DNA from: Streptomyces physcomitrii | Lineage (GTDB): Bacteria; Actinomycetota; Actinomycetes; Streptomycetales; Streptomycetaceae | DNA: 64,000 nt | Direction: 5' to 3' | Assembly: GCF_012273655.1 (NCBI RefSeq) | Contig: NZ_JAAWWP010000001.1 | Span: 558,001-622,000, forward strand | Shown here: piece by piece, positions 33,867-43,655 of the stretch | Layout: each line of letters opens with the position of its first letter | How positions within the stretch are numbered: the first letter of the stretch is position 1 | Notes under the pieces: generated by a model | Database searches by the model: none | What the model saw: the letters and a program-made list of their open reading frames with translations, nothing else | Told to the model about the DNA's origin: nothing | Made by a program: the position numbers and the translations under genes

Positions 33867-35216
33867 GTGGCGGAGCCCCGTACCGAGGAGCTGCTCCGGC
33901 GGCACGCGCCGCAGGTGCTCGGCGCGCTGGTGCGGCGGTACGGGCACTTCGACTCGGCCGAGGACGCGGTGCAGGAGGCGCTGCTCGCGGCGGCGGGGCA
34001 GTGGCCGTCGCAGGGGGTGCCGGAGAATCCGCGGGGCTGGCTGATCCGGGTGGCCTCGCGTCGCCTTGTCGACATGCTGCGGGCCGAGCAGTCCCGGCGG
34101 CTGCGCGAGGAGAGGGCGGCGGCCCTCACCCCGCGCGAGGAGTCCACCGCGCCCGAGCCGGGGCTGAGCCGGGTGGCCGCCGAGGACGACACCCTCACCC
34201 TGCTCTTCCTCTGCTGCCACCCGGAGTTGCCCCCGCCCGCGCAGATCGCGCTCACCCTGCGCGCGGTCGGCGGACTGAGCACCGCCGAGATCGCCCGGGC
34301 GATGCTGGTGCCCGAGGCCACCGTGGCCCAGCGGATCAGCAGGGCGAAGAAGCGGCTCCGCGGCCAGCGCTTCGGGCGCCCGGACCGCTGGCGGCTGCGG
34401 CTGCCCGCCGTACTGAAGATCCTCTACCTGATCTTCAACGAGGGGTACACGGCCTCCTCCGGCGCGGGGCTGCAACGCGCCGAGCTGGCCGGGGAGGCGA
34501 TCCGGCTGACCCGTACCGTGCACCGGCTGCTGCCCGAGGACGGCGAGGTGGCCGGTCTGCTCGCGCTGATGCTGCTCACCGACGCGCGCCGGGCCGCGCG
34601 CAGCGGTCCCGGCGGCGAACTGATCCCGCTGGACGAGCAGGACCGCGGCAGCTGGGACCGGCCCGCGATCGACGAGGGCGTCGCCCTGGTCACCGAGGCG
34701 CTCTCGCGGCGCCACCCGGGCCCGTACCAGCTGCGCGCCGCCATCGCCGCGCTGCACGACGAGGCGCCGGGCCCCGAGGAGACGGACTGGCGGGAGATCC
34801 TGGAGCTGTACGAGATCCTGGTGCTGATGGTGCCGGGCCCGGTGGAGCGCCTGAACCGGGCGGTCGCGGTGGCCAAGGTGCACGGTCCGCGCGCCGGGCT
34901 CGCCGAAGTCGACGCGGTGGCCGGGGAGTTGGCGGGCAGCCACCGACCGGACGCGGTACGGGCGCATCTGCTCGAAGAGGCCGGCGACTGGCGGGCGGCC
35001 TGCGCGGCCTACGAGCGCGCGGCCGGGACCACCCTGAGCCTGCCGGAGAAGCGCTACCTCCACACCCGCGCCCGCCGCCTGCGCGAGGCCCACGGACCGT
35101 CCGGGGCCGAGGCACCCGTGCCGCACACCGACCCCGCGACCGAGGAGCCGCGCGCCGCGGACGAGCCGCGCGCCGCCGAGGAGCCGCGCGACACCGATCC
35201 GCCGCCGGGCGCCTGA
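33867..35216 (+). CDS. ECF42-type RNA polymerase sigma factor with C-terminal TPR extension
   Basis: Extracytoplasmic-function sigma factor of 449 residues. Region 2 is HFDSAEDAVQEALLAAA with NPRGWLIRVASRRLVDMLR, and region 4 is LSTAEIARAMLVPEATVAQRISRAKKRLRG. About 220 further residues of helical repeats follow, as in ECF42, and a Glu/Pro-rich tail ends the protein. The GTG at 33867 (VAEPRTEELLRRHAPQVLGALV) matches the usual family start. An in-frame GTG at 33543 would add 108 residues, mostly the tandem-repeat tract, with poor codon bias. The DGPF gene upstream is its standard partner. Confidence 0.87.
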   Translation: MAEPRTEELLRRHAPQVLGALVRRYGHFDSAEDAVQEALLAAAGQWPSQGVPENPRGWLIRVASRRLVDMLRAEQSRRLREERAAALTPREESTAPEPGLSRVAAEDDTLTLLFLCCHPELPPPAQIALTLRAVGGLSTAEIARAMLVPEATVAQRISRAKKRLRGQRFGRPDRWRLRLPAVLKILYLIFNEGYTASSGAGLQRAELAGEAIRLTRTVHRLLPEDGEVAGLLALMLLTDARRAARSGPGGELIPLDEQDRGSWDRPAIDEGVALVTEALSRRHPGPYQLRAAIAALHDEAPGPEETDWREILELYEILVLMVPGPVERLNRAVAVAKVHGPRAGLAEVDAVAGELAGSHRPDAVRAHLLEEAGDWRAACAAYERAAGTTLSLPEKRYLHTRARRLREAHGPSGAEAPVPHTDPATEEPRAADEPRAAEEPRDTDPPPGA

Positions 35217-35466
35217 GCCCCGTACCTGGGGACACCTGAGCCCCGCACGCGGCACGCCTGACCTCCCACCCGCGCCCCCCCCGCCAGCCACGACCCCCTC
35301 CGCCCCGCACGCCGCCCCGCCCCCCGGCGACTAGCCCGACGGGGTTGCGTTCCCCCGCGCCCGGGCCCCTTCTTCGGTGCGTCCCCGGGTGCGGGGGCCC
35401 GGGGACTGAACGATGTCTCCGTTCCCCGTGGGGTCCGCGCGGGGGAGGGAGTGAGGAGAGCGGCGC

Positions 35467-36933
35467 ATGGCTGAGCTGTACATCGACGGCGAGTGGGTTC
35501 CGGCAGCGGCGGGCGGCCGACGGGATGTGGTGAATCCTTTCGACGCCTCGGTCGTCCGGTCCGTGGACGAGGCGGACGCCGCCGACGTCGACCGCGCGGT
35601 GCGGGCCGCCGCGCGCGCCTTCCGCGAGGAGGACTGGGCCAGGGCTCCGGTCCGGCGCCGGGCCGATGTGCTGTTCCGGGTGAGCGAGCTGCTGCGGCGG
35701 GACGTGGAGGAGATCGCCCGTACCGAGACGCTCGACACCGGCAAGACGCTCACCGAGGCGAGGATCGACGTCGAGGACGTGGCCGCGGCCTTCCGCTACT
35801 TCGCCGAGACCGCGGGCAAGGACGGCGGCCGGGTGGTCGACGTCGGCCCCGGGGTGCTGAGCCGGGTCGTCTACGAGCCGATCGGCGTCTGCGCGCTCAT
35901 CGCCCCCTGGAACTACCCGCTCCTGCAAGCCTCCTGGAAGGTGGCACCGGCGCTCGCGGCGGGCAACACCTTCATCCTTAAGCCGAGCGAGACCACCCCG
36001 CTGAGCACCCTCGCCCTGATCCGCCTGATCGAGGAGGCCGGGGCCCCGCGCGGGGTCGCCAACCTGGTCCTCGGCTCCGGGGCCACCGTCGGCGCCGCGC
36101 TGACCGCCCACCCGGACGTGGACCTGATCTCCTTCACCGGCGGCCTGGCCACCGGGCGGCGGATCATGGCGAGCGCCGCGGAGGGCGTGAAGAACATCGC
36201 CCTGGAACTCGGCGGCAAGAACCCGAACCTGGTCTTCGCGGACGCCGACTTCGACGCCGCCCTCGGCTTCGCCCTGGACGCCTCCTTCCTGCACTCGGGC
36301 CAGGTCTGCTCGGCCGGTTCCCGGCTGCTCGTCCAGGACACCCTGCACGACCGCTTCGTCGAGGCGCTCGCCGAACGGGCCGCCGCGATCCGGCTCGGCG
36401 ACGGCCTGGACCCGGCCACCGAGAGCGGGCCGCTCAGCTCCGCCGAGCACCGGGACAAGGTGGAGGCCTACTTCGCGATCGCCCGCGAGGACGGTGCGCG
36501 CCTGGTCACCGGCGGCGGCCGCCCGGACGATCCGGCCCTGGCCCGCGGCTTCTTCCTGCGGCCCACCGTCTACGCGGACTGCGAGCGCTCGATGCGGATC
36601 GTGCAGGAGGAGGTCTTCGGCCCGGTGGTGACCGTCGAGCGCTTCCACGACGAGGACGAGGCGGTCGCGCTGGCCAACGACACCCGGTACGGACTCGCGG
36701 GCGGCGTGTGGACCAGCGAGGCCAGCCGCGCCCAGCGGGTCGCGAACCGCCTGCGGCACGGCACGGTCTGGATCAACGACTTCCACCCGTACCTCCCGCA
36801 GGCCGAGTGGGGCGGCTTCGGCCGCTCGGGGGTGGGCCGCGAGCTGGGCCCGACCGGGCTGCGCGAGTACCAGGAGGCCAAGCACATCTACCAGAACCTC
36901 CACCCGGCGCCCTCCGGCTGGTTCAAGGGCTGA
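35467..36933 (+). CDS. Aldehyde dehydrogenase, betaine-aldehyde type
   Basis: NAD(P)-dependent aldehyde dehydrogenase of 488 residues, full length for the family. Motifs: APWNYPLLQASWKVAPALAAGNTFILKPSE for cofactor binding, SFTGGLATGR, the glutamate in ALELGGKNPN, and the catalytic cysteine in HSGQVCSAGSR. It is the first gene of an operon with a GMC oxidoreductase and an APC permease, a set that fits oxidation of choline to glycine betaine via betaine aldehyde. Start ATG at 35467. Confidence 0.88.
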   Translation: MAELYIDGEWVPAAAGGRRDVVNPFDASVVRSVDEADAADVDRAVRAAARAFREEDWARAPVRRRADVLFRVSELLRRDVEEIARTETLDTGKTLTEARIDVEDVAAAFRYFAETAGKDGGRVVDVGPGVLSRVVYEPIGVCALIAPWNYPLLQASWKVAPALAAGNTFILKPSETTPLSTLALIRLIEEAGAPRGVANLVLGSGATVGAALTAHPDVDLISFTGGLATGRRIMASAAEGVKNIALELGGKNPNLVFADADFDAALGFALDASFLHSGQVCSAGSRLLVQDTLHDRFVEALAERAAAIRLGDGLDPATESGPLSSAEHRDKVEAYFAIAREDGARLVTGGGRPDDPALARGFFLRPTVYADCERSMRIVQEEVFGPVVTVERFHDEDEAVALANDTRYGLAGGVWTSEASRAQRVANRLRHGTVWINDFHPYLPQAEWGGFGRSGVGRELGPTGLREYQEAKHIYQNLHPAPSGWFKG

Positions 36934-37002
36934 GCGCCCCGCCGGGCCGCAAGCAGGCCGGACGACAGCAGAGCCGACGTGACGCGAGGGAGCAGACGCG
37001 CG

Positions 37003-38577
37003 ATGAACGAGCAGCAGACAAGCGGAAGCAGTGAGCCCGCCTACGACTACGTCATCGTCGGCGGCGGCACGGCGGGCTGCGTGCTCGCGGCCCGGCTGAC
37101 CGAGGACCCCGAGGTGCGCGTCTGCGTGGTCGAGGGCGGCCCCAGCGACGTCGGCGACGACCGGATCCTGAAGCTGCGCAACTGGATCAACCTGCTGGGC
37201 TCGGAGTTCGACTACGGCTACACCACCGTCGAGCAGCCGCGCGGCAACTCGCACATCCTGCACTCCCGGGCCCGGGTCCTCGGCGGCTGCTCCTCGCACA
37301 ACACCCTGATCAGCTTCCTGCCGCTGCCCGAGGACCTGGACGAGTGGGTGGCCGCGGGCTGCGAGGGCTGGGACCCGGAGACGATCCTGCCGTACCGGGA
37401 CCGGCTGCGGAACAACATCGTCCCCGTCGCCGAGCAGGACCGGAACCCGATCGCCCGGGACTTCGTCACCGCGGCCGCCGCCGCGCTCGGTGTCCCGGTG
37501 GTCGAGGACTTCAACGCCCGCCCCTTCGCCGAGGGCGCGGGCTTCTTCTCGCTCGCCTACGAACCGGAGGGCAATCAGCGGTCCTCGGCCTCGGTGGCCT
37601 ACCTCCACCCGGTGCTCGACCGCCCCAATCTGACCCTGCGCCTGGAGACCTGGGCGTACGAGCTGCTCCCGGACGAGGCGGGGCGGCTGACCCGGGTGCG
37701 GGTGCGGGGCGCGGACGGCACCGGGACGGTGCTGCGGGCGGAGCGCGAGATGCTGCTGTGCGCGGGCGCCGTGGACACCCCCCGGCTGCTCATGCTCTCC
37801 GGTATCGGCCCCGCCGAGCAGCTGCGCGAACTGGGCATCGCGGTACGGGCGGACCTGCCGGGGGTCGGCGAGAACCTGCTCGACCACCCGGAGTCGGTGA
37901 TCGTCTGGGAGACCGCGGGGCCGCTGCCGCCGAACTCCGCGATGGACTCCGACGCCGGGCTCTTCCTGCAGCGTGACACCGACGGGCCCCGGCCCGACCT
38001 GATGTTCCACTTCTACCAGGTGCCCTTCACGGTCAACACCGAGCGTCTCGGCTACCCGCCGGTGGAGCACGGGGTGTGCATGACGCCGAACGTGCCGCGG
38101 GCCCGCTCGGTCGGCCGGATGTGGCTGCGCAGCGCCGACCCCGAGGAGAAACCGGCCCTGGACTTCCGGTACTTCACCGATCCCGGCGGCCACGACGAGC
38201 GCACCCTGGTGGAGGGCCTGAAGATCGCCCGCGAGGTCGCCGCCACCGCCCCGCTGCGCGACTGGCTGGTCCGCGAGGTGGCCCCGGGCCCGGAGGTGCG
38301 CACCGACGCCGAACTTTCCGCGTACGGGCGGAAGGCGGCGCACACCGTCTACCACCCCGCAGGCACCTGCCGGATGGGCGCGGCCGACGATCCGATGGCG
38401 GTGCTCGACCCGCAGTTGCGGGTGCGCGGCCAGGAGGGGCTGCGGGTGGTCGACGCCTCGCTCTTCCCGACCATGCCCACCGTCAACCCGATGGTGACCG
38501 TGCTGCTCGCCGCCGAGCGCGCCGCCGACCTCATCCGGGGCGCCCGGGCCGGCGCCCGCCCGGGCGGTGAGCGCTGA
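37003..38577 (+). CDS. GMC-family oxidoreductase, choline dehydrogenase-like
   Basis: FAD-dependent alcohol oxidase or dehydrogenase of 524 residues. YDYVIVGGGTAGCVLAARL is the FAD fold, HSRARVLGGCSSHN is GMC signature 1, and the C-terminal catalytic region has TVYHPAGTCRMG. Its likely substrate is choline or a related alcohol, whose aldehyde product would feed the preceding dehydrogenase. Start ATG at 37003 behind GAGGGAG; a GTG at 36979 is the longer option. The stop overlaps the next ATG (TGATG). Confidence 0.87.
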   Translation: MNEQQTSGSSEPAYDYVIVGGGTAGCVLAARLTEDPEVRVCVVEGGPSDVGDDRILKLRNWINLLGSEFDYGYTTVEQPRGNSHILHSRARVLGGCSSHNTLISFLPLPEDLDEWVAAGCEGWDPETILPYRDRLRNNIVPVAEQDRNPIARDFVTAAAAALGVPVVEDFNARPFAEGAGFFSLAYEPEGNQRSSASVAYLHPVLDRPNLTLRLETWAYELLPDEAGRLTRVRVRGADGTGTVLRAEREMLLCAGAVDTPRLLMLSGIGPAEQLRELGIAVRADLPGVGENLLDHPESVIVWETAGPLPPNSAMDSDAGLFLQRDTDGPRPDLMFHFYQVPFTVNTERLGYPPVEHGVCMTPNVPRARSVGRMWLRSADPEEKPALDFRYFTDPGGHDERTLVEGLKIAREVAATAPLRDWLVREVAPGPEVRTDAELSAYGRKAAHTVYHPAGTCRMGAADDPMAVLDPQLRVRGQEGLRVVDASLFPTMPTVNPMVTVLLAAERAADLIRGARAGARPGGER

Positions 38578-40073
38578 TGGCCGGGGCGAGCCCGGCCGCG
38601 GGCGCGCCGGGCCAGGACGCGCAGGGCTCGGAGTTCCGCAAGGACATGGGCCCCTGGGCCAACTTCGCCCTCGGCTTCACCTACCTCTCGCCGGTGGTGA
38701 GCACGTACACCCTCTTCGGCACCGCGCTCGCCGACGGCGGGCCGCCGATGATCTGGGCCTTCGTCCTCGCGGGCGCCGGGCAGTTCCTGGTGGCGCTGGT
38801 CTTCGGCGAGATCGTCGCGCAGTACCCGATCGCGGGCGGGGTCTACCCCTGGGCGCGCAGGCTGTGGGGCAAGCGCTGGGCGTGGATGACCGGCTGGGTC
38901 TACATGTGGGCGCTGCTGGTGACCATCACCTCGGTCGCCTACGGCGCCGGGCCCTATATCGCCATCCTCTTCGGCTTCGACCCCACCGTGCACACCACGG
39001 TGCTGTGCACGGTGGTGCTCATCGTGGTGGCCGTCCTGATCAACTACGCCGGTACCCGGGTGCTCTCCTGGGCCGCCGTCATCGGCTTCGGCGCCGAGCT
39101 GATCGGCGCCCTGGTCGTCGGCGTCTACCTGCTCTCCACCCACCGCCACCACAACCTCGGCGTCCTCTTCGACACCTACGACACCCAGGGCGACGGCTCC
39201 TATCTGCCGGTCTTCCTGGGCGCGGCGATCATCGGCTTCTACCAGTACTACGGCTTCGAGGCCTGCGGGGACACCGCCGAGGAGGTCGCCCACCCGGGCA
39301 AGGTCATCCCCAAGGCGATGCGCCGCACCATCTACGTCGGCGGCGCCGCGGCCACCTTCACCTGCCTGACGCTGCTGCTCTCGGTCGTCGACTACCAGGC
39401 GGTCATCTCCGGCGAGGACACCGACCCGGTGGTCAAGGTGCTCTACGACGCGATGGGCGAGACCGGCGCGCGCCTGGTGATGGCCGTGGTGCTGATCTCC
39501 TTCCTCTCCTGCACGGTCAGCCTGCAGGCCGCGGCGGGGCGGCTGATCTACTCCTACGGCCGGGACGGGATGATCGTCGGGCACCGGTTCCTGCGGAAGT
39601 TCGCGCACGCCCGCGCCGTCCCGGGCTACGCCCTGCTGGTCTCGGCGGTCATCCCGGCCGCCATCGCCTTCGGCTCGCTCATCTCGACCGACGCCCTCAC
39701 CAAGATCGTCTCCTTCGCGATCCTCGGCATCTACGCCGCCTTCCAGATGGTCGTCCTCGCCGCGCTGCGCGCCCGCCTCAAGGGCTGGCGCCCGGCCGGG
39801 GAGTTCACCCTCGGCCGCTGGGGACTCCTGGTGAACGCGGGCGCGCTGGCCTACGGCATCTTCGCCATCGTCAACATCTGCTGGGCGCGCACCCCCGAAG
39901 TGGCCTGGTACGACAACTACATCGTGCTCCTGTGCGGGGCGGTGGTCTTCGGCGCCGGGCTGCTCTACATGTTCACCACCCACCACTACGGGCGCAGCGA
40001 CGCCCCGGCCGGGGTCGCGATCCCGGCACCGGAGGAGCGGGCCGGGCGCGAGGGCCCGGGCGGCACCGGCTGA
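38577..40073 (+). CDS. APC-family amino acid/amine permease
   Basis: A 498-residue membrane transporter with about 12 hydrophobic segments. FALGFTYLSPVVSTYTLFGTAL opens the first segment; GEIVAQYPIAGGVYPWARRLWGK and YYGFEACGDTAEEVAHPGKVIPKAMRR are typical of APC permeases for choline, amines or GABA. It is translationally coupled to the GMC gene, so it probably imports the substrate of the two enzymes. Substrate inferred from context only. Confidence 0.85.
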   Translation: MAGASPAAGAPGQDAQGSEFRKDMGPWANFALGFTYLSPVVSTYTLFGTALADGGPPMIWAFVLAGAGQFLVALVFGEIVAQYPIAGGVYPWARRLWGKRWAWMTGWVYMWALLVTITSVAYGAGPYIAILFGFDPTVHTTVLCTVVLIVVAVLINYAGTRVLSWAAVIGFGAELIGALVVGVYLLSTHRHHNLGVLFDTYDTQGDGSYLPVFLGAAIIGFYQYYGFEACGDTAEEVAHPGKVIPKAMRRTIYVGGAAATFTCLTLLLSVVDYQAVISGEDTDPVVKVLYDAMGETGARLVMAVVLISFLSCTVSLQAAAGRLIYSYGRDGMIVGHRFLRKFAHARAVPGYALLVSAVIPAAIAFGSLISTDALTKIVSFAILGIYAAFQMVVLAALRARLKGWRPAGEFTLGRWGLLVNAGALAYGIFAIVNICWARTPEVAWYDNYIVLLCGAVVFGAGLLYMFTTHHYGRSDAPAGVAIPAPEERAGREGPGGTG

Positions 40074-40128
40074 CCGGCGGCGGGCGGCTGCCGCTGCCGG
40101 TCCCGGCGGTCCCGTCGCTTCCGTCGCC

Positions 40129-41145
40129 TCAGGCGAAGCGGGGCAAGGCGGCCCGGGGCCCCCGGTCGTGGGCCGGGACGAGGAGCAGCTCCGGGTTGGC
40201 CTCCTGGAGCCGGTGCAGCAGGCCGAGGTTGGCGCGGACCCGGGCTGCGTCGTGGTCGACGAGGCAGCAGGAGACCCACGGGCGCTCCGCCGGGAGGTCC
40301 ACGCCCTCGCGCTGCCAGGCCTGGTCGCCGATCAGGCACAGGTCCCGGCCCGGGGTGCGCACGAAGACCAGGACGGAGCCGGGGGTGTGGCCGCCGACCG
40401 GGACGAGCACCACGCTGCCGTCGCCGAGCAGGTCGTGGCTCTCCGGGAAGCCCGCGTAGGGGCCGTTGTCGAAGTCGTAGAGCTGATAGTTCAACTCCCC
40501 GAAGCCGCGGATCAGTTCCGTGGGCCGACCGCCCGTACGGATGAAGTCGCGTTCGGCGGCGTTGACGTGGACGGGGACGCCGGGGAGGTCCTCCAGGCCG
40601 CTGACGTGGTCCCAATGCGCGTGGGTGAGGACCACCGAGACGTCCCCGGCGCCGAGTCCGCCCGCGGCGAGCCGGTCGGCGAGCGCCACGTCGAGTTCGA
40701 TCGCGGAGACGGCGCGCATCAGGCGCGGGACGGTCCGGGTGTGCTCCCGCAGCCGCCGCCCGAAGCCGGTGTCGACGAGCAGGGTGCGCTCCGGGTGCCG
40801 TACCACCAGGCTGTCCATCCCGAAGACCAGCTGCTCGAAGCCGCCGCCCCGGTAGGCGAAGACGGCGTTGGACCGCATCACCCCGGTCTCGGCGACGCTC
40901 ACCGAGACGTCCACGCCCGGGGCGGGCGGCAGCGCGAAGTCGAAGGGCGAGCCGGGCAGGGCGATCTCCCGCCGCCGGAAGGAGCCCGCGACGGCCACCG
41001 CTCCGGCGACGGCGGCCGAGACCCCGGCGGACACCCCGGCGACGGTCCGCGCCCGGGACCTCCCGTGCCCGCCGCCCACCGGTGAAGTCACCGGCCCCGT
41101 ACGGGAGTTCGGCGCAAGGCGGCGGCGGGGGCTGACTGCGGACAT
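40129..41145 (-). CDS. MBL-fold metallo-hydrolase, lactonase-like
   Basis: A 338-residue protein with an Arg-rich N-terminus followed by a hydrophobic Ala/Val segment (about 36-55), likely a membrane anchor or signal peptide. The metallo-beta-lactamase domain has LLVDTGFG, the metal motif THAHWDHVSGL, GHTPGSVLVF and LIGDQAWQREG. The layout resembles N-acyl homoserine lactone lactonases, but specificity cannot be told. Start ATG at 41145 behind GGAGGAC. Confidence 0.83.
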   Translation of the reverse strand: MSAVSPRRRLAPNSRTGPVTSPVGGGHGRSRARTVAGVSAGVSAAVAGAVAVAGSFRRREIALPGSPFDFALPPAPGVDVSVSVAETGVMRSNAVFAYRGGGFEQLVFGMDSLVVRHPERTLLVDTGFGRRLREHTRTVPRLMRAVSAIELDVALADRLAAGGLGAGDVSVVLTHAHWDHVSGLEDLPGVPVHVNAAERDFIRTGGRPTELIRGFGELNYQLYDFDNGPYAGFPESHDLLGDGSVVLVPVGGHTPGSVLVFVRTPGRDLCLIGDQAWQREGVDLPAERPWVSCCLVDHDAARVRANLGLLHRLQEANPELLLVPAHDRGPRAALPRFA

Positions 41146-41250
41146 GCGTCCTCCAGGGCGATACCGGAACCGGTCTCTCCGGCCCGTACGGGGGCGGCTG
41201 CCCCGGAGCACCGCCGGGGAACCACCGTACGCGAGCCGCCGAACCCCGGG

Positions 41251-42633
41251 TCAGGACGCCAACTCCCCCTTCACCAGGCGCCGGTACCAGTAGTACGAGT
41301 CCTTCGGGGTGCGGGCCAGGCTCTCGTAGTCGACGTGCACCAGGCCGAAGCGCTGGGCGAAGCCGTGGCTCCACTCGAAGTTGTCGGTGGGGGACCAGTG
41401 CCAGTAGCCGCGGACGTCGGCGCCCTCGCGCAGGGCCGCGTGCAGGGCGCGGACATGGGCGTCCAGATAGGCGATCCGGCCGCGGTCGTGGATGCGGCCG
41501 TCCGGGCCGGGCTCCTCGGTGCCGGGCCGCTGGGAGGTGCCGTTCTCGGTCACGATCAGCGGGGGCAGCAGCTCGCCGTAGCGCTTGGTGAGGGTGAGCA
41601 GGGTCTCGTAGAGGCCGCTCGGGTCGGCGTCGCCGCCGAGGCCGGTGCGGGGCAGCCCGGAGTCGACGGTGACGAAGGGGGCGTCCTCGGGGAGCCGGTA
41701 GCCGTTCATCTCGCGGGAGCGGCCGGGCATCGGGGCGCCGACCGTGGTGGGGCTGTAGTAGTTGAGCCCGTAGAAGTCCAGCGGCGCCGAGATGGTGGCG
41801 AGGTCCCGCTCGACCGGGCCCGGCATGGCGGCCGCGTAGCCCTCGGGGTAGCGGCCGGTGAGGATCGGATCGGACCAGAGCCGGTTCCACAGCGCGTCGC
41901 TGAGTTCGGCCGCCGCGAGGTCCTCCGGCAGGGCGGAGGCCGGGCGCTGCGGGGCGTGCGGATTGGCGGTGCCGATGCGCCGGGCGCCCGCGGCGCGCAG
42001 CGCCCCGACCCCGAGACCGTGGGCGAGCAGCTGGTGGTGGGCGGTGGGCAGCGCCTCGAAGAGCAGGCTCCGGCCGGGCGCGTGCTCGCCGATCGCGTAG
42101 CCCAGCATGGTCTGCACGACCGGTTCGTTGAGCGGGATCCAGTACGCGACCCGGTCGGCGAGGCGTTCGGCGACCGCCTCGGCGTACCGGGCGAAGTGCT
42201 CGGCGGTCTCCCTCGTCAGCCAGCCGCCCGCGTCCTCCAGGGGCTGCGGCAGATCCCAGTGGTAGAGGGTGAGCGCGGGGTCGAGTCCGGCCGCGCACAG
42301 GGCGTCCACCACCCGGTCGTAGAAGTCCAGGCCCTTGGGGTTGACGGGCCCGGTGCCGTCCGGGACGACGCGGGGCCAGGCGACCGAGATCCGGTAGACG
42401 TCCACCCCCAACTCCCGTACCAGCGCGATGTCCTCGCGGTAGCGGCGGTAGAAGTCGGTGGCCACCAGGGCGGCGTCGCCGTTCGCGATCCGGCCGGGCT
42501 GTGCGCAGAAGGTGTCCCAGATGCTCGGGCCGCGGCCGTCCTCGTCCACGGCGCCCTCGGTCTGGAAGCTCGCGGCGCCCACGCCCCAGGCGAAACCGTC
42601 GGGAAAGCGGGGCATCGGGTCGGTGGGGGTCAC
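41251..42633 (-). CDS. Glycoside hydrolase family 1 beta-glucosidase
   Basis: A 460-residue cytoplasmic beta-glycosidase. FPDGFAWGVGAASFQTEGAVDEDGRGPSIWDTF is the N-terminal GH1 signature, LNEP contains the acid/base glutamate, and VTENG contains the nucleophile. Full length, no signal peptide. Start GTG at 42633. Alone between the MBL gene and the TetR gene; a degenerate copy of the TetR palindrome lies 111 bases upstream. It could hydrolyse cellobiose or a glucosylated metabolite. Confidence 0.88.
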   Translation of the reverse strand: MTPTDPMPRFPDGFAWGVGAASFQTEGAVDEDGRGPSIWDTFCAQPGRIANGDAALVATDFYRRYREDIALVRELGVDVYRISVAWPRVVPDGTGPVNPKGLDFYDRVVDALCAAGLDPALTLYHWDLPQPLEDAGGWLTRETAEHFARYAEAVAERLADRVAYWIPLNEPVVQTMLGYAIGEHAPGRSLLFEALPTAHHQLLAHGLGVGALRAAGARRIGTANPHAPQRPASALPEDLAAAELSDALWNRLWSDPILTGRYPEGYAAAMPGPVERDLATISAPLDFYGLNYYSPTTVGAPMPGRSREMNGYRLPEDAPFVTVDSGLPRTGLGGDADPSGLYETLLTLTKRYGELLPPLIVTENGTSQRPGTEEPGPDGRIHDRGRIAYLDAHVRALHAALREGADVRGYWHWSPTDNFEWSHGFAQRFGLVHVDYESLARTPKDSYYWYRRLVKGELAS

Positions 42634-42743
42634 GGGTACCGCCTTCGCTCGCGGGTGCCGACTGCTCCGGCACGCGTCCTTGGGGTGCGTCCTTCGGCCG
42701 GTCTCGGTTCCTCGGACGAGGATGGCGAGCCCCTCTGATGCAG

Positions 42744-42766
42744 GTCAAGGGTCTGGGTCGGTCGAC
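42744..42766. promoter_or_regulatory. Degenerate fourth copy of the 23-bp TetR-type palindrome
   Basis: GTCAA-GG-GTCT, central G, GGTC-GG-TCGAC: the same arm lengths and spacing as the copies at 44904, 50094 and 43510, but with mismatches in the inner blocks. It lies between the tetR stop and the beta-glucosidase start. Confidence 0.4.
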
Positions 42767-42858
42767 CTGGAGCGGGCGGGAATCCGGCCGGAAGCGTGCC
42801 GACGGGTGGCGGAATCCATCCCTCCGTTCCCGTCGGGAGGTGTTCCGGCCAGGCGGGG

Positions 42859-43458
42859 CTACTCGGGGACCCGGACCAGGGCGAGGACGTGGTCGGCCGT
42901 GGTGTCCAGGACCTCCGCGGCGCCCTCCTCGTCGCCGAGGACGAGGAAGTTGAGGGTGAGGCCGTCGGTCATCACCGTCAGATAGCGGGCCAGGACCTCG
43001 ATCGGCACCCGCGGCTCGAAGCCGGTGACCTCGGCCAGCTGCCGGATCACGGCGGTGTTGGAGGCGGTGTACTGCTCGTACTGGCGCCGGGCCAGCTGCT
43101 CGAACCCCGGCTGGCGCAGGGCGTACTGGGTCAGCTCGTAGGTCAGCATGTGCTCGCCGGGGTTGGCGACCACATGGTCCCAGTACGCCTGGAGGGCCCC
43201 GCGGACGGTCTCCCGCAGGCTGGGGCGGGGCTCGACGGCCTCCCGCACCCGGGAGACCGAGTGCTCGGTGATCGTCTCGATCACGGCTTCCAGGAGAGCC
43301 TGCTTGGAGTCGAAGCAGTAGTGGAAGACGCTGAGCGAGACCCCGGCCTCCGCGCAGATCGAGCGGGTCGTCGTCTTGGCCACGCCGTCCCGGGTCATCG
43401 CCCGGATCGCGGCCTCGACCAGCTGTACGCGCCGCTCGGCCGAGGGCATCCTCGCCAT
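42859..43458 (-). CDS. TetR-family regulator, probable owner of the shared 23-bp operator
   Basis: A 199-residue TetR repressor. The helix-turn-helix is in residues 5-55 (RRVQLVEAAIRAMTRDGVAKTTTRSICAEAGVSLSVFHYCFDSKQALLEAV), then a ligand domain. Start ATG at 43458 behind AGGAGG. A strong half-site of the palindrome lies 52 bases upstream, pointing to autoregulation; two full copies lie in neighbouring divergent promoters. It is placed between the beta-glucosidase gene and the deaminase gene on the same strand. Ligand unknown. Confidence 0.87.
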   Translation of the reverse strand: MARMPSAERRVQLVEAAIRAMTRDGVAKTTTRSICAEAGVSLSVFHYCFDSKQALLEAVIETITEHSVSRVREAVEPRPSLRETVRGALQAYWDHVVANPGEHMLTYELTQYALRQPGFEQLARRQYEQYTASNTAVIRQLAEVTGFEPRVPIEVLARYLTVMTDGLTLNFLVLGDEEGAAEVLDTTADHVLALVRVPE

Positions 43459-43509
43459 CTCCGTACGCCTCCTCGGATACCGCCCGCCTCGTCGCGGGCG
43501 CCGCGCCAG

Positions 43510-43532
43510 CCTATCCGTCCGGGACGCTTGAC
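43510..43532. promoter_or_regulatory. TetR operator copy upstream of tetR (right half strong, left half weak)
   Basis: Centre and right half GTCCGGGAC-GC-TTGAC are identical in pattern to the copies at 44904 and 50094; the outer left arm is degenerate. It lies 52-74 bases before the tetR start. Confidence 0.6.
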
Positions 43533-43655
43533 CTGGACGCCCGGGGGCGGGCTCCCGTACGTGCGGCCCGGAGCCCCGGAGCCCCGGAGTCCCGGAGCCC
43601 GGCCCCGCGGGACCCGCGGGGCTTTCGGACCCGGCGGGGCCGGGCCCCGGATCCC

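Noticed and set aside
43602..43622. 9-bp GC hairpin after the deaminase gene
   Set aside because: Probably a weak terminator, but it lies in a run of short GC repeats where such pairing arises easily; not listed as a feature.
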